Assembly: GCA_012862575.1 (NCBI GenBank)
Contig: BLSF01000024.1
Coordinates: 312,843-376,842, forward strand
DNA from: Parietichytrium sp. I65-24A
Lineage: Eukaryota; Sar; Bigyra; Thraustochytrida; Thraustochytriidae
Length of the DNA: 64,000 nt
Direction: 5' to 3'
Shown: positions 62,039 to 64,000 of the stretch, piece after piece
How positions within the stretch are numbered: position 1 is the first letter of the stretch
Layout of the letters: every line of letters begins with the position of its first letter
The notes under the pieces: generated by a model
What the model was told of the DNA's origin: nothing
The model's input: the letters and a program-made list of their open reading frames with translations, nothing else
Databases searched by the model: none
Position numbers and translations under genes: made by a program

Positions 62039-62270
62039 ATAACAGCTCCATGGCCAAGCAATTTATGGGATGGATTCCTTTTAGACTACAACAAGAATTG
62101 ATTTCGTTTACTTTTCTTCACCTTTTTGTTGGTCCTCCTCGTTTTCTTCTTTTTGAAATCTCCACTGTACTACGCATACTACGCATACACATAAACCATT
62201 TTCACGTTAGCAGAGTCTATCGAATTGCAACTATATATATGTCAACCTCGGATGTCTGAACAACTGAATA
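62039..62270. other. 3' flank
   Basis: A/T- and pyrimidine-rich 3' flank of the proline-heptad gene, up to the tRNA gene. Nothing else is seen. Confidence 0.4.
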
Positions 62271-62370
62271 GGCACGATGCCCGAGCGGTCTAAGGGGTCA
62301 CGTTAAGGTCTTCATTAGGAAGGTTCAACCGTGATGCGAAAGCGCGCGAGTTCAAATCTCGCTCGTGTCA
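62271..62370 (+). tRNA. tRNA-Leu(AAG) with a short intron
   Basis: All arms fold. The acceptor GGCACGA pairs with TCGTGTC (one G-U), discriminator A at 62370. The D arm is CCC/GGG with the GAGCGG loop, the anticodon stem TCACG pairs with CGTGA, and the T arm is GCGAG-TTCAAAT-CTCGC. The variable arm (TGCGAAAGCGC) is long as in class II tRNAs. The anticodon loop reads TTAAGG followed by about 20 extra bases before the 3' half, an intron at the canonical position after base 37. Positions 34-36 are AAG, decoding CUU/CUC leucine. A T8 run from 62373 is a Pol III terminator. Confidence 0.93.
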
Positions 62371-62372
62371 AG

Positions 62373-62395
62373 TTTTTTTTCCTTTTTTTTTCCAA
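62373..62395 (+). terminator. Pol III terminator of the tRNA gene
   Basis: Two runs of eight or more T directly after the tRNA-Leu 3' end, the standard RNA polymerase III stop signal. Confidence 0.85.
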
Positions 62396-62651
62396 TCAAT
62401 TGGCTGTATTGCACAGTCGTATTGTTTTCGAGAAAACTAGGAATCCTATTCGGAAGGCGCAAAAAAGGTGCGCATTCCAACGCACCAGAATGAAAATAGA
62501 GAATTATCAAGACTATGCTTCATTTTATTGTGTTGTCAGGGAAAGTAATTTCATGAATGATACAAGTCTATACGTACAAAGAGTCCACCTTTCTACTTCT
62601 CTTTGAGTGTCTGCCATCCCGTCTCACTGAGAGGTGCGACGGCCAAACAAG

Positions 62652-64000
62652 CTACGGATTCCAGTTGTGAATAATATCGGGCCCTCCGATTTTCCCAGCA
62701 ACATTCTCCAGGGCGGTCCATAAGGCAGGCTCCTCAAAGTCAACAAAGCTTTCATCCCACACTGAGCCCCATGTAGATTCTTCGGGAACCCCGGCCTGCA
62801 TTTGCTGGTAGGAGATGGAGGTCACAGATGGCCCAAAACTTGAAGAGGACGATGCTTGAGATGGATGAGGGTTTGGGTAGCCATGCCCGTGGCCACCATC
62901 CGATTCACCATGTAGCCGAGGTTGAGGATACTGCGGTTGCTGTGGTGGAGGCGCTGACTGATAGACGGCGTTTCTCGCTGAATCGGAGTGCCTCCAATGT
63001 GAGTGCTGCTCGTGCTCATGTCGCTGCTGCTGCTGCTGCTGCTGCTGCGGTGCACTCGTTTCTGAGACGCCCCCATGACGATTGGCATCCATTGAAAAAT
63101 TAATTTGCTGCAATCCTTGAGGTGGTGAGCGCGTCGACTTTGGGTAGTCAGAGCTGGTAGTGCCCGTGTCCCCAAGCTTCACATATGTGGGGTTGACCTT
63201 GGAGGCGCCTTTAAAGATCCGTCGTCTTGAAAAAATATCTGGCCTCGACGCCTGCAAGTGGCTAAATTCTGCTAATTTCCTGTGCGCGCCTTCACTGGTG
63301 GGCGCCAGATTTTTAAATCCGAAGATCATGTACACCAAATAACCCTTTGCGTTGAACTCGCCCTCCTCATAAAAAGTCGCGGTGTATGAATTTCCAAAGC
63401 GATCCACGACATCTAAGGGCTCATCACTTTCAAAGCTCCACCGCACCTGGTCTTTTCCCTCGGGTTCTGGGGCAAGAATCATGTGCATGAACAGGCGCGA
63501 GATGAATTTATCAGCTTCCGCCTTATTCACCACGAACGGTTTCCAGAACGATATGTGCGGATTCTCCGTATCTTCCACGATCGCAGAACCTGAAGTTTCG
63601 GTGAAAAAGAAGTCAAAGCCAGGGCTAGTCAACAGATCTCTGGACCCGTTTTCGTGTCGCACTACGAAAAATGCGCTCCGATCCATGTAAAAGCACCTAC
63701 TTTGAACGGCTTCGTCGTACCTGCGAATGTCGGCATCCGAAAGCGGAGATTCTTTCAGCGACAGAAAGCTCACATCTATCGGAGCATCCGTCGACACTGC
63801 CAGCGTGGTCGCAGCATGCAGTCTACTCACGGACTTTTGCTCAGAGGCCATGAGAAACAAAAGATTGCAGAACCATTTTAGACTTGTAGGAGGCTTTTCC
63901 AGTCCGAGCCCCTTGTAGGTTTTCACACAGGCAGCAGCCGCCGAGTAATGCACCGCGGCTTCGGGATTGGGTTCCAGAATGCTCAACGACCTGAACGCCT
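62652..64000 (-). CDS. Unknown protein with a polyQ tract, 5' end beyond the window
   Basis: The frame is open from the stop at 62652 to the window edge, at least 448 residues. Without upstream sequence the true start is unknown; the first in-frame ATG is at 63851 (MASEQKSVS). Residues before it (HYSAAAACVKTYKGLGLEKP) look coding, so I treat the gene as partial. The N-terminal ~250 residues seem folded (RCFYMDRSAFFVVRHENGS, HISFWKPFVVNKAEADKF, GYLVYMIFGFKNLAP). The rest is Gln/His/Pro/Ser rich and disordered, with eight consecutive Gln coded by a CAG run at 63024-63048. The tail ends with DESFVDFEEPALWTALENV and a WNP C-terminus. No family was recognised. Confidence 0.6.
   Translation of the reverse strand, partial: AFRSLSILEPNPEAAVHYSAAAACVKTYKGLGLEKPPTSLKWFCNLLFLMASEQKSVSRLHAATTLAVSTDAPIDVSFLSLKESPLSDADIRRYDEAVQSRCFYMDRSAFFVVRHENGSRDLLTSPGFDFFFTETSGSAIVEDTENPHISFWKPFVVNKAEADKFISRLFMHMILAPEPEGKDQVRWSFESDEPLDVVDRFGNSYTATFYEEGEFNAKGYLVYMIFGFKNLAPTSEGAHRKLAEFSHLQASRPDIFSRRRIFKGASKVNPTYVKLGDTGTTSSDYPKSTRSPPQGLQQINFSMDANRHGGVSETSAPQQQQQQQQRHEHEQHSHWRHSDSARNAVYQSAPPPQQPQYPQPRLHGESDGGHGHGYPNPHPSQASSSSSFGPSVTSISYQQMQAGVPEESTWGSVWDESFVDFEEPALWTALENVAGKIGGPDIIHNWNP
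63024..63048 (-). repeat. CAG trinucleotide repeat (polyQ)
   Basis: Eight CTG units on the + strand read as eight CAG glutamine codons on the coding strand of the partial gene. An uninterrupted run suggests length polymorphism. Confidence 0.9.

Noticed and set aside
1-64000. CRISPR arrays, bacterial operons, rRNA genes and intact transposase or reverse transcriptase genes
   Set aside because: None was seen: no regularly spaced repeats, no ribosomal RNA motifs, and no mobile-element enzyme signatures in the reading frames.

Overview
This window looks like nuclear DNA from a protist. Most genes are long single-exon reading frames, a few carry short (67-96 nt) GT-AG introns, mostly with GTAAG at the 5' end, and there are no operons or Shine-Dalgarno sites. 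The gene content is typically eukaryotic: a PP2A B56 subunit, a heterotrimeric G-beta, TM9SF/EMP70, GPHR/GPR89, SPX-EXS, a signal peptide peptidase-like protease, a scramblase and mitochondrial uL15. A heterotrophic stramenopile (thraustochytrid/labyrinthulomycete) is my best guess. It rests on gene style only and no marker gene here proves it.

Layout: 0.4-4.7 kb, a large multi-PH-like protein (+). 5.3-7.7 kb, an SPX-EXS phosphate exporter (+). 8.4-9.8 kb, PP2A B56 (-). 11.4-12.2 kb, a spliced ZNF511-type zinc-finger protein with an added CCCH finger (-). 12.8-14.7 kb, an unusual unit holding a 39-bp perfect inverted repeat, a diverged direct duplication, an orphan gene and a 22-bp repeat on both sides. 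15.6-16.4 kb, a small disordered tail-anchored protein. 17.2-19.3 kb, a four-exon TM9SF gene (+). 19.7-21.4 kb, GPHR (-). 22.4-26.2 kb, an androglobin/calpain-like protein (+). 26.4-33.6 kb, a 2369-residue EF-hand/FN3 protein (-). 34.9-36.1 kb, a spliced enolase-superfamily enzyme resembling bacterial cis-3-hydroxy-L-proline dehydratase (+). 36.4-39.3 kb, a disordered Lys/acid-rich protein (-). 41.0-43.4 kb, a putative receptor with a Cys-rich propeller-like ectodomain and about ten membrane segments (+). 43.9-44.5 kb, a DNAJC17-like J protein (+). 45.6-49.0 kb, a spliced tandem sulfatase whose first domain has lost its formylglycine cysteine (-). 49.8-50.6 kb, mitochondrial uL15 (-). 50.6-53.9 kb, a gene-free, repeat-rich stretch. 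53.9-55.0 kb, G-beta (+). 55.8-57.7 kb, SPPL protease (-). 58.7-59.7 kb, phospholipid scramblase (-). 61.0-62.0 kb, a proline-heptad membrane protein (+). 62.27 kb, an intron-containing tRNA-Leu(AAG) (+). 62.7-64.0 kb, a gene open at the window edge (-).

The genes do not form one pathway. Many act in the endomembrane and secretory system or in membrane signalling (SPX-EXS, TM9SF, GPHR, SPPL, scramblase, secreted sulfatase, putative receptor, G-beta, PP2A-B56). Intergenic regions are 0.2-3.3 kb and carry recurring short motifs (GTACTAGTAC/GGTACC types, ACTGACAGTGAGTAC types, CAGAATTCAGAA types) plus purine and pyrimidine microsatellites. The most interesting items are the repeat-flanked unit at 12.8-14.7 kb, the active-plus-degenerate sulfatase fusion, the receptor-like protein, the bacterial-type enzyme carrying a spliceosomal intron, and the ZNF511-CCCH fusion.
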